A stretch of DNA of 64,000 nt, from the NCBI GenBank assembly GCA_004020645.1, contig SAQL01000020.1, positions 1-64,000 of the forward strand, read 5' to 3'. A model generated the notes under the pieces. The model did no database searches and was not told the DNA's origin. It was given only the letters and a program-made list of their open reading frames with translations. The position numbers and the translations under genes were made by a program. Positions 42,551-51,498 of this stretch are shown here, one piece after another (position 1 is the stretch's first letter; every line of letters starts with the position of its first letter). Source of the DNA: Mesorhizobium sp. GTDB lineage: Bacteria; Pseudomonadota; Alphaproteobacteria; Rhizobiales; Rhizobiaceae.

Positions 42551-43855
42551 TCAGTTGTGAGCGCCTCTGGCGTTCGCGCCGGCCAACTCGTCCGTCCAGC
42601 GCTGGAATAGCGCGCTGGCGTTGACGCCGCCAAAGCCGAAGCCATTGGCGATCGCGTAGTCCATTGCCATCGGCCGGGCCTGGTTTGCGACGAAGTCGAT
42701 GCCTTCGCCGGCTGGATCCGGCGCGCCCAGATTGAGGGTTGGCGGCGCCACCTGATCCCTGAGCGCCAGGATTGCGAAGATGGCTCCAAGCCCGCCGGCG
42801 GCTCCGAGCAGGTGTCCGGTCGCCGATTTCGTTGCGCTGACGGCGATGGTGGAATCTGCGCCGAAGAGTGTTTTGATCGCCGCGATTTCCCCGAGATCAC
42901 CGATCGGCGTGGAGGTCGCGTGCGCATTGAGGTGGCGAACCTCACGCGGCGAAATGCCGGCTTGGGCAATCGCGATCTGCATGGCTCGGCGCGCCCCCTC
43001 GCCATCCTCGGGACCGGAGGTGACGTGATGCGCATCTGCCGTCGTGCCGTAGCCGACGAGCTCGGCGAGCGGTTTCGCGCCGCGCGCCAGCGCGTGGCTC
43101 AACGCCTCGATGACCAGCACGCCGGCTCCCTCGCCCATGACGAAGCCGTCCCGTGACACGTCAAAAGGCCGTGAGGCCTGAGCCGGCGCCCAATTGAAGC
43201 CGGTTGAAAGAGAGCGTGCGGCAGCAAACCCACCGAGACTGACGATGTTCATGCAGGCTTCCGTTCCGCCGCACACGGCGATATCGGCTTCGTTGGCACG
43301 TATGAGGCGAGCCGCATCGCCGATCGCCTGGATGCCGGCCGCGCACGCCGTCACCGGCGCGCCGAGTGGCCCCTTGAAGCCATGGCGGATCGAGATGTGG
43401 CCCGCCGCGAGGTTCACCAGGAAGGACGGCACGGTAAACGGCGACAGGCGGCGGACGCCACGCTGGTCGACCGTGCGCACCGCCTCGGTTATGGCGGGGA
43501 AACCGCCAATGCCGGAGGCGATGATCGTAGCCGTGCGCAGGCGATCCGCTTCTGAGCCGGGCGCCCATCCTGCTTGCGCGAGGGCCTCTTGTGCAGCGGC
43601 GAGCCCGAAGATGATGAACCGATCCACCTTGCGCTGGTCCTTCGCAGCCAGGACGGTATTCGGATCGAAACCAGCGTCCGGATCGTCTTCCAGCGAGGGA
43701 ACCACCCCGCCGATCTTGGCCGGGAGATCTCCCACCATATCGTCCGGAAGCCTGCGGATGCCCGAGCGACCGGCCAGGAGCCGCGACCACGACGCTTCGA
43801 CATCGGCAGCAAGGGGCGTGACCGCTCCCATGCCTGTAACAACGATCCGTCGCAT
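42551..43855 (-). CDS. Beta-ketoacyl-ACP synthase II (FabF/KAS II family)
   Basis: A 434-residue condensing enzyme. The nucleophile is Cys171 in PVTACAAGIQ, with the two active-site histidines in LNAHATSTPIGD and KSATGHLLGAAGG. It is slightly longer than housekeeping FabF (about 412-420). The housekeeping gene usually follows acpP, so this isolated copy next to an SDR is probably an accessory KAS of the NodE/FabF type for a special acyl chain. Divergent from the RND pump; a tetR fragment lies between. Confidence 0.85.
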   Translation of the reverse strand: MRRIVVTGMGAVTPLAADVEASWSRLLAGRSGIRRLPDDMVGDLPAKIGGVVPSLEDDPDAGFDPNTVLAAKDQRKVDRFIIFGLAAAQEALAQAGWAPGSEADRLRTATIIASGIGGFPAITEAVRTVDQRGVRRLSPFTVPSFLVNLAAGHISIRHGFKGPLGAPVTACAAGIQAIGDAARLIRANEADIAVCGGTEACMNIVSLGGFAAARSLSTGFNWAPAQASRPFDVSRDGFVMGEGAGVLVIEALSHALARGAKPLAELVGYGTTADAHHVTSGPEDGEGARRAMQIAIAQAGISPREVRHLNAHATSTPIGDLGEIAAIKTLFGADSTIAVSATKSATGHLLGAAGGLGAIFAILALRDQVAPPTLNLGAPDPAGEGIDFVANQARPMAMDYAIANGFGFGGVNASALFQRWTDELAGANARGAHN

Positions 43856-43856
43856 T

Positions 43857-43994
43857 CTATTCTCCTATCGATCTCGGCAGGTTGCCAGAATCGCTTGGCT
43901 CCGCCCCGGCGAGGTGGCGCTCGGAAGAAGCGGAGCTTGCCACATTGACCACGGTTTCGCGGTTTTCTGCGGCCTGCATGCGACTCACACGCAT
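43857..43994 (-). pseudogene. Truncated tetR relic 1 beside the RND efflux operon
   Basis: The first about 18 codons (MRVSRMQAAENRETVVNVAS) match the start of the intact TetR at 49381-49980, then the reading departs from the family and stops after 45 codons. The helix-turn-helix is lost. The 49-bp operator at 44013-44061 remains intact just upstream. Confidence 0.7.
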
Positions 43995-44012
43995 CGTCGA
44001 ATTCCTCTTTTT

Positions 44013-44061
44013 TAGATTGCGTTCGAAATCTATATCGGATATAGAGTGCGAATGCAATCTA
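44013..44061. promoter_or_regulatory. 49-bp palindromic TetR operator, copy 1 (RND pump)
   Basis: A near-perfect 49-bp palindrome. Outer arms are TAGATTGCGTTCG and CGAATGCAATCTA; inner arms are ATCTATA and TATAGAG around a short centre. It lies between the tetR relic and the efflux operon, ending 22 bp before the pump gene start. Two more copies of the same length are at 49996-50044 and 50938-50986. Confidence 0.85.
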
Positions 44062-44083
44062 TTTTTGAGAGGAGGCGATGGGC

Positions 44084-45193
44084 ATGAAAAAGCGGAATCT
44101 TGTGGTGTTAGCCGGTGTCTTGGTCGCAGCGTCAGGGGCGGCGGCATTCGCCACGCTTGCCGTCCCCACGCAGGAAGCCGCTGCCGTGGGCGACCCGCGG
44201 CAGGAAACGCCCATCGTCAGACTGGCGACGGCAGCGCCGGTGAACGGATCCGAACGCGGCTTCACCGGCATCATCGGTGCGAGGGTGCAGAGCAATCTCG
44301 GCTTTCGCGTACCGGGCAAGATCGTGGAGCGGCTCGTGGATGTGGGTCGGGAGGTCAAAGCAGGTCAGCCACTGATGCGCATCGACGACACCGACCTTCG
44401 CCTCGCGCTCACGGCGAAGCGCAACGCCGTTGCCGCAGCGCGCGCAATAGTCGTTCAGACGGAACCAGATGAACGGCGATACGCCAGCTTGCTTAGAGAT
44501 GGATGGGTTCCACGACAGCGCTACGAGCAGGCCAAGGCCGCGGTGGATACAGCCGAGGCGCAACTCGCTGCCGCCGAAGCCGCAGCACATGTCGCCGAGA
44601 ATGAGGCAAGCTACGCGGTCCTGGTGGCGGACGCAGACGGAACGGTGGTCGAAACGCTTGCCGAACCGGGACAGGTCGTCTCTGCTGGCCAGGCGGTGGT
44701 CCAGATCGCGCAGGCCGGCTCCCGCGAGGCGGTGGTCGCGCTTCCCGAAACGATCCGGCCGCCGATCGGGTCGGTGGCCGAGGCGAGCGTGTATGGGGGC
44801 GACGGACGTCGCTATACGGCACATCTCCGGCAATTATCGAATTCCGCCGATGCCCAGACCCGTACCTATGAAGCCCGTTATGTGCTCGACGGTGAGGCCG
44901 CGGCTGCACCGCTTGGCGCGACGGTAACCATTCGGCTTGCAAGCCAGGCGAAGCATCCGGAAGTCCAGGTGCCGCTGGGAGCCGTGCTCGATGACGGCGA
45001 GAAGACCGGCGTTTGGGTCTTGGACAGCGCCACCTCGACCGTACAGTTTCAACCCGTACGGCTTGTTCGTGTAACCAGCGAAACCGCCGTGATCTCCGGA
45101 CTGAATTCCGGCGATCCGATCGTTTCGCTCGGCGCTCATCTCTTGCAGGACGGCGCTCGCGTCAGGACTGCGTCCGAAAGCGGCGGCAACTGA
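44084..45193 (+). CDS. RND efflux periplasmic adaptor (membrane fusion protein)
   Basis: A 369-residue adaptor of the HlyD/AcrA type. An N-terminal hydrophobic stretch (about 5-25) anchors or exports it. The lipoyl-like halves are GARVQSNLGFRVPGKIVERLVDVGREVKAG and DGTVVETLAEPGQVVSAGQ, joined by a helical hairpin with AQLAAAEAAAHVAENEASYAVL, and a beta-barrel follows. The ATG at 44084 lies 8 nt from GGAGG; the ATG at 44078 is only 2 nt from it. It ends one base before the pump gene and carries the operator copy 1 upstream. Confidence 0.9.
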   Translation: MKKRNLVVLAGVLVAASGAAAFATLAVPTQEAAAVGDPRQETPIVRLATAAPVNGSERGFTGIIGARVQSNLGFRVPGKIVERLVDVGREVKAGQPLMRIDDTDLRLALTAKRNAVAAARAIVVQTEPDERRYASLLRDGWVPRQRYEQAKAAVDTAEAQLAAAEAAAHVAENEASYAVLVADADGTVVETLAEPGQVVSAGQAVVQIAQAGSREAVVALPETIRPPIGSVAEASVYGGDGRRYTAHLRQLSNSADAQTRTYEARYVLDGEAAAAPLGATVTIRLASQAKHPEVQVPLGAVLDDGEKTGVWVLDSATSTVQFQPVRLVRVTSETAVISGLNSGDPIVSLGAHLLQDGARVRTASESGGN

Positions 45194-45194
45194 T

Positions 45195-48100
45195 ATGAAC
45201 CTCAATCTTTCCGCGATCGCCGTTCGCGAACGCGCCGTCACGCTGTTCTTCATCCTCCTGCTGGTGGCCGCCGGCGCCTACGCTTTCGTCATGCTCGGGC
45301 GGGCGGAGGACCCCAACTTCACCATCAAGACCCTGACGGTCACGACGGCATGGCCGGGCGCGACGGCGCGCGAGATGCAGGACCTCGTCGCCGAACCGTT
45401 GGAGAAGCGGCTTCAGGAGCTGACCTGGTACGACCGGGTGGAGACGACCACGCGCCCGGGTTATGCGTACATGACGGTTACGCTGAAGGACAGCACACCG
45501 CCATCTGTTGTGCAGGAGGAGTTCTACCAGGCCCGCAAGAAGCTCGGAGATGAAGCCCGCAACCTGCCGTCTGGCGTCTTCGGCCCCTTCGTCAACGACG
45601 AATATTCGGATGTGAGCTTCGCCCTTTATGCGCTGAAGGCCAAGGGCATGCCGATGCGTGAGCTGGCAAGGCAGGCCGAGGTGATCCGCCAGGACCTCCT
45701 GCACGTGCCTGGAGTGAAGAAGATCAATATCCTCGGTGAACGTCCCGAACAGATATTCGTCGAGTTCTCCTTTGCCAAACTGGCAACCCTCGGCGTCTCG
45801 GCACAGGACATCGTCGCCGCCTTGCAGCGGCAGAACACCGTCACGCCGGCGGGTTCGATCGACACCCATGGGCCTCGGGTCTTCATCCGGGTCGACGGTG
45901 CTTATGACAGCGTTCAGGCGATCGCCGACACGCCGATCGCCACCACGGGGCGGACGCTGAAGCTCTCTGATATCGCCGAGGTCCGCCGCGGCTATGAAGA
46001 CCCTCCCACATACCTCATCCGACGTCAGGGAGAGCCCACCATCATGCTCGCGGCCGTTATGCAGGAGGGCTGGGACGGTCTCGCGCTCGGCAAGGCGCTG
46101 GAGGACAGGACTGCGGCCATCGCACGGACACTGCCGCTCGGGATGACGCTCGACAAGGTGACCGACCAGGCCGTCAACATTACCTCGGCGGTCGACGAAT
46201 TCATGATGAAGTTCGCGATGGCGCTCGGTGTCGTGCTGCTGGTGAGCCTGCTCAGCCTGGGCTGGCGCGTCGGCATCGTGGTGGCGGCTGCCGTCCCCCT
46301 GACGCTCGCCGTCGTCTTCCTCATCATGCTGGAAACCGGCCGGTTCTTCGACCGCATCACGCTCGGCGCGCTCATCCTGGCGCTTGGTCTTCTCGTCGAC
46401 GACGCCATTATCGCCATCGAGGTAATGGTGGTGAAGATGGAAGAGGGCATGGACCGCATCAAGGCGGCGGCCTATGCGTGGAGCCACACCGCGGCGCCGA
46501 TGCTCTCCGGGACGCTCGTGACGATCGCCGGGTTCCTGCCGGTGGGCTTCGCGCGCTCGACGGCCGGCGAATATGCCGGCAACATCTTCTGGGTCGTGGG
46601 GTTTGCGCTCATCGTCTCCTGGATCGTCGCCGTAGTCTTCACGCCCTATCTCGGCGTGAAGATGCTGCCCGACATCAAACCGGTCGAAGGCGGTCACCAC
46701 GCGATTTACGACACGCCGAACTATCGGCGCTTGCGGCGGCTCATCACCTTTGCCGTGCGCCACAAATTCGCAACCTCCGGTATCGTCGGTATCGCCTTCG
46801 CGCTTTCCGTTGTCGGCATGGGCTCACTCAAACAGCAGTTCTTTCCGACATCCGACCGCCCCGAAGTGCTGGTGGAGATTCGGCTGCCGGAAGGAACCAG
46901 CATCGAGACGACGACCGCTACAGTCGAGAGGCTCGAAGGCTGGCTGGACAAACAGCCCGAGGCTAGAATCGTCACGAGCTATGTCGGCCAGGGCGCTCCC
47001 CGCTTCTTCTTCGCAATGGCGCCGGAACTGCCGGATCCCGCCTTCGCCAAGATCGTCGTGCTGACGCCGGACGCGGAGGCGCGCGATGCCTTGAAGCACC
47101 GGCTCCGAGCGGCGGTGTCACAGGGGCTTGCACCTGAGGCCCATGTGCGCGTCACGCAGCTCGTATTCGGCCCCTACACGCCATTCCCGGTCGAGTTCCG
47201 GGTCATGGGTCCCGATCCGGCGCAACTGTACAGTATTTCCGAAAAGGCCCTCGACATCATGCGGGGCGTCCCGGACGTACGGCAGGCCAACCGCGACTGG
47301 GGCAATCGCACGCCCGTGCTCCGCTTTGTACCGGATCAGGATCGGTTGAGCCTCATCGGCCTCTCTCCGGCGGAGGTGGGCCAGCAACTGCAATTCCTTC
47401 TTACCGGCGTCCCCGTGACGCAGGTCCGCGAGGACATCCGCAATGTCCCCATCGTGGCTCGCACCGCCGGCGACGAGCGGCTGGATCCGGCGCGTCTGGC
47501 GGATTTCTCACTGATGAGCAGGGACGGCCGGCAGATCCCACTCGACCAGATCGGCCATTCGGAAGTCCGTCTGGAAGAGCCGATCTTGAAGCGCCGCGAT
47601 CGCACCCCCGTCATCATGATCCGTTCGGATATCAACGAGGCGACCCAGCCGCCCGAGGTTTCCAAGCAGATCATGAAGGCCCTTCAGCCGCTGATCGCAT
47701 CCCTTCCGGCCGGCTATCGCATCGAATTGGGCGGATCGATCGAGGAGGCTGAAAAGGCCAACACCGCGCTGGGCAAAGTCTTTCCGGCAATGATCGCCGC
47801 CATGCTGATCGTTATCATGCTGCAGGTGCGATCCTTCTCGACGATGGCCATGGTCATGCTGACGGCGCCGCTTGGCCTCGTCGGCGTCGTGCCGATGCTG
47901 CTCACCTTCAACCAGCCCTTCGGATTCAATGCCATTCTGGGCATGATAGGACTGGCCGGCATCCTGATGCGCAACACGCTGATCCTGACCGAACAGATCA
48001 AGGAGAACCGTGCTGCCGGCCTTGACGACTATCACGCCGTCATCGAGGCCACGGTGCAACGCACCAGGCCCGTGATCCTGACGGCACTCGCCGCGGTGCT

Positions 48101-48314
48101 GGCCTTCATCCCCCTCACGCACTCCGTCTTCTGGGGATCGATGGCTTATACGCTGATCGGCGGCACGGCGGTCGGCACGGTGCTGATCCTGCTCTTCCTT
48201 CCCGCGCTCTATGCCGCGTGGTTCCGGATCAAGCCAACTGCAGACGACGTCCATGAGGAGCCATCCGGCTCGACGGATGAACTGGAAAAACAAACAGCAA
48301 TTGCTGCCGAATAG
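45195..48314 (+). CDS. RND family multidrug efflux transporter
   Basis: A 1039-residue inner-membrane pump of the AcrB/MexF superfamily, driven by protons. TM1 is FFILLLVAAGAYAFVMLG. The TM4 proton relay is ALGLLVDDAIIAIEVMVV, and the repeated second half starts near HKFATSGIVGIAFALSVVG with TM10-type GMIGLAGILMRNTLILTEQI. Large periplasmic loops match the porter domains. The first ATG follows the adaptor by one base. The substrate is not evident. No outer-membrane TolC-like gene lies nearby. Confidence 0.93.
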   Translation: MNLNLSAIAVRERAVTLFFILLLVAAGAYAFVMLGRAEDPNFTIKTLTVTTAWPGATAREMQDLVAEPLEKRLQELTWYDRVETTTRPGYAYMTVTLKDSTPPSVVQEEFYQARKKLGDEARNLPSGVFGPFVNDEYSDVSFALYALKAKGMPMRELARQAEVIRQDLLHVPGVKKINILGERPEQIFVEFSFAKLATLGVSAQDIVAALQRQNTVTPAGSIDTHGPRVFIRVDGAYDSVQAIADTPIATTGRTLKLSDIAEVRRGYEDPPTYLIRRQGEPTIMLAAVMQEGWDGLALGKALEDRTAAIARTLPLGMTLDKVTDQAVNITSAVDEFMMKFAMALGVVLLVSLLSLGWRVGIVVAAAVPLTLAVVFLIMLETGRFFDRITLGALILALGLLVDDAIIAIEVMVVKMEEGMDRIKAAAYAWSHTAAPMLSGTLVTIAGFLPVGFARSTAGEYAGNIFWVVGFALIVSWIVAVVFTPYLGVKMLPDIKPVEGGHHAIYDTPNYRRLRRLITFAVRHKFATSGIVGIAFALSVVGMGSLKQQFFPTSDRPEVLVEIRLPEGTSIETTTATVERLEGWLDKQPEARIVTSYVGQGAPRFFFAMAPELPDPAFAKIVVLTPDAEARDALKHRLRAAVSQGLAPEAHVRVTQLVFGPYTPFPVEFRVMGPDPAQLYSISEKALDIMRGVPDVRQANRDWGNRTPVLRFVPDQDRLSLIGLSPAEVGQQLQFLLTGVPVTQVREDIRNVPIVARTAGDERLDPARLADFSLMSRDGRQIPLDQIGHSEVRLEEPILKRRDRTPVIMIRSDINEATQPPEVSKQIMKALQPLIASLPAGYRIELGGSIEEAEKANTALGKVFPAMIAAMLIVIMLQVRSFSTMAMVMLTAPLGLVGVVPMLLTFNQPFGFNAILGMIGLAGILMRNTLILTEQIKENRAAGLDDYHAVIEATVQRTRPVILTALAAVLAFIPLTHSVFWGSMAYTLIGGTAVGTVLILLFLPALYAAWFRIKPTADDVHEEPSGSTDELEKQTAIAAE

Positions 48315-48457
48315 GGCTCTTTTGTCGGAGGAGGCGGGTCAAGATTTCGCCCGCTGGCTTTGCCTGAAAATACGCAGGGCCAGCCGCACAACCTTACCGC
48401 TTACACAAGATCGTCCAGAGCCCGGCAGATCCGATCCATCAGTTCTGGAGACATCCC

Positions 48458-49072
48458 ATGAATCGACCGATCCGAACGCGAACTGAGCCCGACGAGATGC
48501 GCGGGCGCATCCTGGAGGTAGCGGAGAAGCACTTTCGCCGCATCGGCTACCATAAGACGTCGGTGGCCGACATCGCCTCCGAACTCGGCATGAGCCGGGC
48601 GAATGTCTACCGGTTCTTTCCCTCCAGGGATGCGATCAACGAGACCATCTGCAGGCGGGTCGTGAACGAGGTCGCCGATATCGCCTTTGCGATCGCTCGC
48701 ACGAACGCAACGGCCTCGGATAAACTGGACCGGCTCCTGACCGCTATTCACCAGCACAACAAAACGAAACTGATCAAGGAAAGGCGCATGCACGACTTGA
48801 TTGTCGCCGCCTTGCAGGAGAAGCGCGCGATCATCACGGCGTATGTCGAGTGGATGGTGACAGTCTTCGAGGCGATCATCCGCGAAGGCATCGAGGCGGG
48901 CGAATTCAAGGTCGACGATCCCGCGGGAGCAGCGCGTGCGGTCAGGACCGCGTTCACGCCGTTCTTCCACCCGATTCTGATCGAGCACTGCGTTCAACAC
49001 GGGGAAGATACCGAAGCGGGCCTGCGCAAGCAGATTCGCTTTATTCTGAAGGCTCTCGGCAAGTCGGACTAG
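48458..49072 (+). CDS. TetR-family regulator downstream of the RND pump
   Basis: A 204-residue TetR protein. The N-terminal helix-turn-helix is HFRRIGYHKTSVADIASELGMSRANVYRFFPSRDAINETI; the ligand domain follows with LDRLLTAIHQHNKTKLIKERRMHDLIVAAL. It belongs to a different subgroup from the TetR at 49381-49980. It follows the pump by 143 bp, a gap with a weak GCGGG/CCCGC hairpin at 48334-48354. It may regulate the pump or itself. Confidence 0.85.
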   Translation: MNRPIRTRTEPDEMRGRILEVAEKHFRRIGYHKTSVADIASELGMSRANVYRFFPSRDAINETICRRVVNEVADIAFAIARTNATASDKLDRLLTAIHQHNKTKLIKERRMHDLIVAALQEKRAIITAYVEWMVTVFEAIIREGIEAGEFKVDDPAGAARAVRTAFTPFFHPILIEHCVQHGEDTEAGLRKQIRFILKALGKSD

Positions 49073-49245
49073 GCGGCCTGGGAAGGCGGCCGCCAGCACA
49101 TCTCAAAGCCACCAGGCGTTTCGAGCGCGTGCGTCTGCGCGAATTCCAGCTCGCAGTAATCGCCCACGACATCAGACTTGATGGATATGAGAAGCAGCGG
49201 CCCGCAGCCTATCGCCGACGCGTCGAATGGTTCGGTCCGGCTGGG
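49069..49245 (-). pseudogene. Orphan protein remnant
   Basis: An open minus-strand stretch ends with a stop at 49069-49071 and reads SAIGCGPLLLISIKSD, then VVGDYCELEFAQTHALETPG and GFEMCWRPP. It looks protein-like in composition, but no start codon with a ribosome site is visible and a stop lies just upstream. I do not recognise the family. It is likely the 3' remnant of a lost gene. Confidence 0.3.
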
Positions 49246-49258
49246 TCCTTACCGGCAG

Positions 49259-49384
49259 CTACGCGCTTCCGCGGCGGATGCTGCCGTCCGCCAGCCTCGC
49301 AACGAGCTCGAGCCCGGTGCAGTCCGCCAGCTCGGCGATTGAGCCTGTCGCGCTGTGCGCTTCGCTTGCAGAATCCATCGTCAT
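49259..49384 (-). CDS. Short reading frame coupled to the TetR gene (41 residues)
   Basis: A 41-residue frame whose ATG overlaps the tetR stop (ATGA). It ends LELVARLADGSIRRGSA, which faintly resembles the end of the periplasmic protein at 51004-51423 (ANALTRLADGSLRAPG). It may be a real small protein or the tail of a gene fused out by deletion. Low confidence. Confidence 0.3.
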   Translation of the reverse strand: MTMDSASEAHSATGSIAELADCTGLELVARLADGSIRRGSA

Positions 49385-49980
49385 TGGCGCGGTCCTTGCT
49401 GAGCATCGCCCGCAGACGACGCAATCAGCACGCTCTCGGCCGCCGCTTGCAGGAACCGCTTCGACAGCCGCTCGTCGTTGACAGCCCGCGAGAGGACTAC
49501 CGCGCCGACCATGGTCGAGAGAATGGCCATGGCCTTGCCACTGGGCTCCTCGCCGTCGCCAACCCAATTACCGAGCATCTCGAGGTACTCCCTGACCCCG
49601 GCTTCGAATGACGCCTTGACGTCGGCGCCCTGCCTGGCGGCGTCCGAGCCGAGCGCCACGACCGGGCAGCCGTCCATTCTGTCTGCGCGATGGTCCATAC
49701 TGAGGTAGAATGCGATCACCGCGCCAAGCGGATCCTCAGGATTGGCCGCGGCTGCGGCCGACCATCGGTGGAAGGCACTCTCCATCGCCCGCCTGGCCGC
49801 CTGCGCCGCCAGGTCGTCCTTGGAGGCGAACTGCTTGTAGAACGCGCCCTGGGTCAGCCCGGCAGCCTGCATCAGGTCCTTAAGGCCGATGCCGTCAAAG
49901 CCGCGCTCCCGAAAAAGCCGGCTTGCCACATTGATCACGGTTTCGCGGTTTTCCGCCGCCTGAATGCGACTCACACGCAT
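49381..49980 (-). CDS. Intact TetR-family regulator of the 49-bp operator family
   Basis: A 199-residue regulator starting MRVSRIQAAENRETVINVAS. The helix-turn-helix region is GFDGIGLKDLMQAAGLTQGAFYKQFASKDDLAAQA, and the C-terminal ligand domain has DRMDGCPVVALGSDAARQG, as in the NemR/AcrR-like group. The ATG follows AAGGAGGACGAC. The 49-bp palindrome at 49996-50044 starts 16 bp upstream. Two relics of the same gene lie at 43857-43994 and 50622-50918, each beside its own operator. It could now control all three promoters. Confidence 0.88.
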   Translation of the reverse strand: MRVSRIQAAENRETVINVASRLFRERGFDGIGLKDLMQAAGLTQGAFYKQFASKDDLAAQAARRAMESAFHRWSAAAAANPEDPLGAVIAFYLSMDHRADRMDGCPVVALGSDAARQGADVKASFEAGVREYLEMLGNWVGDGEEPSGKAMAILSTMVGAVVLSRAVNDERLSKRFLQAAAESVLIASSAGDAQQGPRQ

Positions 49981-49995
49981 GTCGTCCTCCTTAAT

Positions 49996-50044
49996 TAGCT
50001 TGCGTTCGACATCTATAGCAGGTATAGAGTTCGAACGCAATCCA
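49996..50044. promoter_or_regulatory. 49-bp palindromic TetR operator, copy 2
   Basis: Outer arms TAGCTTGCGTTCG and CGAACGCAATCCA, inner arms ATCTATA and TATAGAG. It lies between the intact tetR and the divergent SnoaL-like gene at 50102. Same length and layout as copies at 44013 and 50938. Confidence 0.85.
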
Positions 50045-50101
50045 ATTTGGCTGCGCACGCTGCCTCGTCACGCATCGAAGAAAATTCGGAGGAGAGCTCA
50101 A

Positions 50102-50560
50102 ATGCTATACAGTTATATCGTCGAGAAATCGATCCGGCAGAGCTTCGACCACGTCAACAACCATCGCTGGGATGAGGCGGTGAAAGCACTCGTGCCGCAT
50201 GTCCATCACCGCGTTTCCGGCGCCCACGCACTTGGTGGTGAGCGCCACGACAAGGAAGCCGTGCGCCGCTGGTTTGAGCGCCTCGGCCGCGTCTTGCCCA
50301 ATCTCCATCTCACGGTCAACCACGTCTGGGTGAAGGGCTGGCCGTGGCATACCACCGTATTTGCCCAATGGGACGGCACCGCAACGCTGCTCAACGGCGA
50401 CGCGTCCTACGTCAACAGCGGTCTTCACGTGTTCACCCTGCGATGGGGCAAGGTCTATGCACTTGAGGAATTCTACGATTCACAAGCTGCGGCCCGCGGT
50501 CTTGCCGCCCAGGCGGCAACTGGCCTCGAAGAAGCTGTCGCCGAACCAATTGCAGGCTAG
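50102..50560 (+). CDS. SnoaL/NTF2-like protein
   Basis: A 152-residue protein with the NTF2/SnoaL-like cone fold. The pattern is an N-terminal helix (VEKSIRQSFDHVNNHRWDEAVKAL), HHRVSGAHALGGERHDKEAVRRWFERLG, and strands NLHLTVNHVWVKGWPWHTTVFAQWDG and YVNSGLHVFTLRWGKVYALEEFYD. Members include small hydrolases, isomerases and non-enzymatic proteins, so function cannot be given. The ATG follows GGAGGAGAGCTCAA. It is divergent from the intact tetR with operator copy 2 between. Confidence 0.75.
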   Translation: MLYSYIVEKSIRQSFDHVNNHRWDEAVKALVPHVHHRVSGAHALGGERHDKEAVRRWFERLGRVLPNLHLTVNHVWVKGWPWHTTVFAQWDGTATLLNGDASYVNSGLHVFTLRWGKVYALEEFYDSQAAARGLAAQAATGLEEAVAEPIAG

Positions 50561-50621
50561 CAGAAGCGCAGCCAGCGGCCCGCAGCGTAACCGCGGGTAC
50601 GCTACCCGTGGCCATGCCGGG

Positions 50622-50918
50622 CATCGCCCGCAGACGACCCCATCAGCGCGCTCTCGGCGGCCGCTTGCAGGAACCGTTATGACAGCCGCCCGTCGTTGAC
50701 GCTCCGCGAGACCACCGGCGGGTGGCGTTTCCATCGCCCGCCTGGACGCCTGCGCCGCCAGGTTGTGCTTGCGAACTGCTTGTAAAACGTGCCCTGGGTG
50801 AGCTCGGGCAGCCTCCATCAAAATCCTTAAGGCCGATGCCGTCAAAGCCGCGCTCCCGAAAAGCCGGCCTGCCGCATTGATCGCCGTTTCGCGGTTTGCT
50901 GCAGCGACTCACACGCAT
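50622..50918 (-). pseudogene. Internally deleted tetR relic 2
   Basis: Both ends match the intact tetR at 49381-49980: the 3' end (CAGACGAC...GCTCTCGGCGGCCGCTTG-like, at 50622-50690) and the 5' end (GAGCGCGGCTTTGACGGCAT on the minus strand). About 300 bp of the middle are missing, and small deletions shift the frame after the fifth codon. The operator at 50938-50986 is kept. Positions 50561-50621 show nothing else. Confidence 0.75.
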
Positions 50919-50937
50919 CTCAATTTTTCTCTTTTTT

Positions 50938-50986
50938 TAGATTGCATTCGTAATCTAACTTCGATATAGAGTTCGAACGCAATCTA
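50938..50986. promoter_or_regulatory. 49-bp palindromic TetR operator, copy 3
   Basis: Outer arms TAGATTGCATTCG and CGAACGCAATCTA, with inner ATCTAAC and TATAGAG. It lies between tetR relic 2 and the periplasmic-protein gene at 51004, ending 17 bp before its start, so bound repressor would block transcription or initiation. Confidence 0.85.
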
Positions 50987-51003
50987 AAAGAAGGAGATAC
51001 GAG

Positions 51004-51423
51004 ATGATCCGCAAAACCCTGAGCGCCTCGGTTTTGGCCGCGCTGTTTCTTGCCGCCCCGGCGTTTGCCGAGGAATCCACCATAGGACGCCCGATCGATG
51101 CCGGCAGCCTGCACGAGGGACACCTCGACATGGTCGTCTATTACGTCCCGGTCGAGGGCGACCTCCTGGAGGTCACCGCCACCTTCGCGCCGAAGATCGG
51201 CGGCGATCCGCAGCGCGTCGTCATGGGCCTCGCCGACGGCGACTCCGTGGCCTTTTCGATGCCGGGCCACCGGGGCTCGCTCTACGCGTTCTCGCGGTCC
51301 GGCGAGGAGGTGACGGTGTCGTCCGAGACCGGCATGCGCGCCGATGCCAATGCACTGACCCGCCTTGCGGACGGCAGCCTGCGCGCTCCTGGCCGAGAAC
51401 CCGCGTCCGTGGGGCCGATGTAA
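51004..51423 (+). CDS. Small periplasmic protein, unknown function
   Basis: A 139-residue exported protein. A signal peptide (about 1-22, ending APAFA) precedes a beta-rich mature domain: HLDMVVYYVPVEGDLLEVTATF, QRVVMGLADGDSVAFSMPGHRGSLYAFSRSG. I do not recognise the family. The ATG follows AAGGAGATACGAG. Placed under TetR operator copy 3, it may be co-regulated with the RND pump and the SnoaL-like protein, suggesting an envelope-stress or detoxification role (inference). Confidence 0.65.
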   Translation: MIRKTLSASVLAALFLAAPAFAEESTIGRPIDAGSLHEGHLDMVVYYVPVEGDLLEVTATFAPKIGGDPQRVVMGLADGDSVAFSMPGHRGSLYAFSRSGEEVTVSSETGMRADANALTRLADGSLRAPGREPASVGPM

Positions 51424-51498
51424 GTCAAACGCAATCTTAGTTGAGAGGCGACGAACGGCCATCGCTCGCCTGAAGCGTTTGCCCTGAGGCCGCGCGGC

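Noticed and set aside
45162..46763. 533-codon open frame antisense to the RND pump
   Set aside because: Rich in His, Asp and Arg without motifs; the plus strand encodes a canonical RND transporter.
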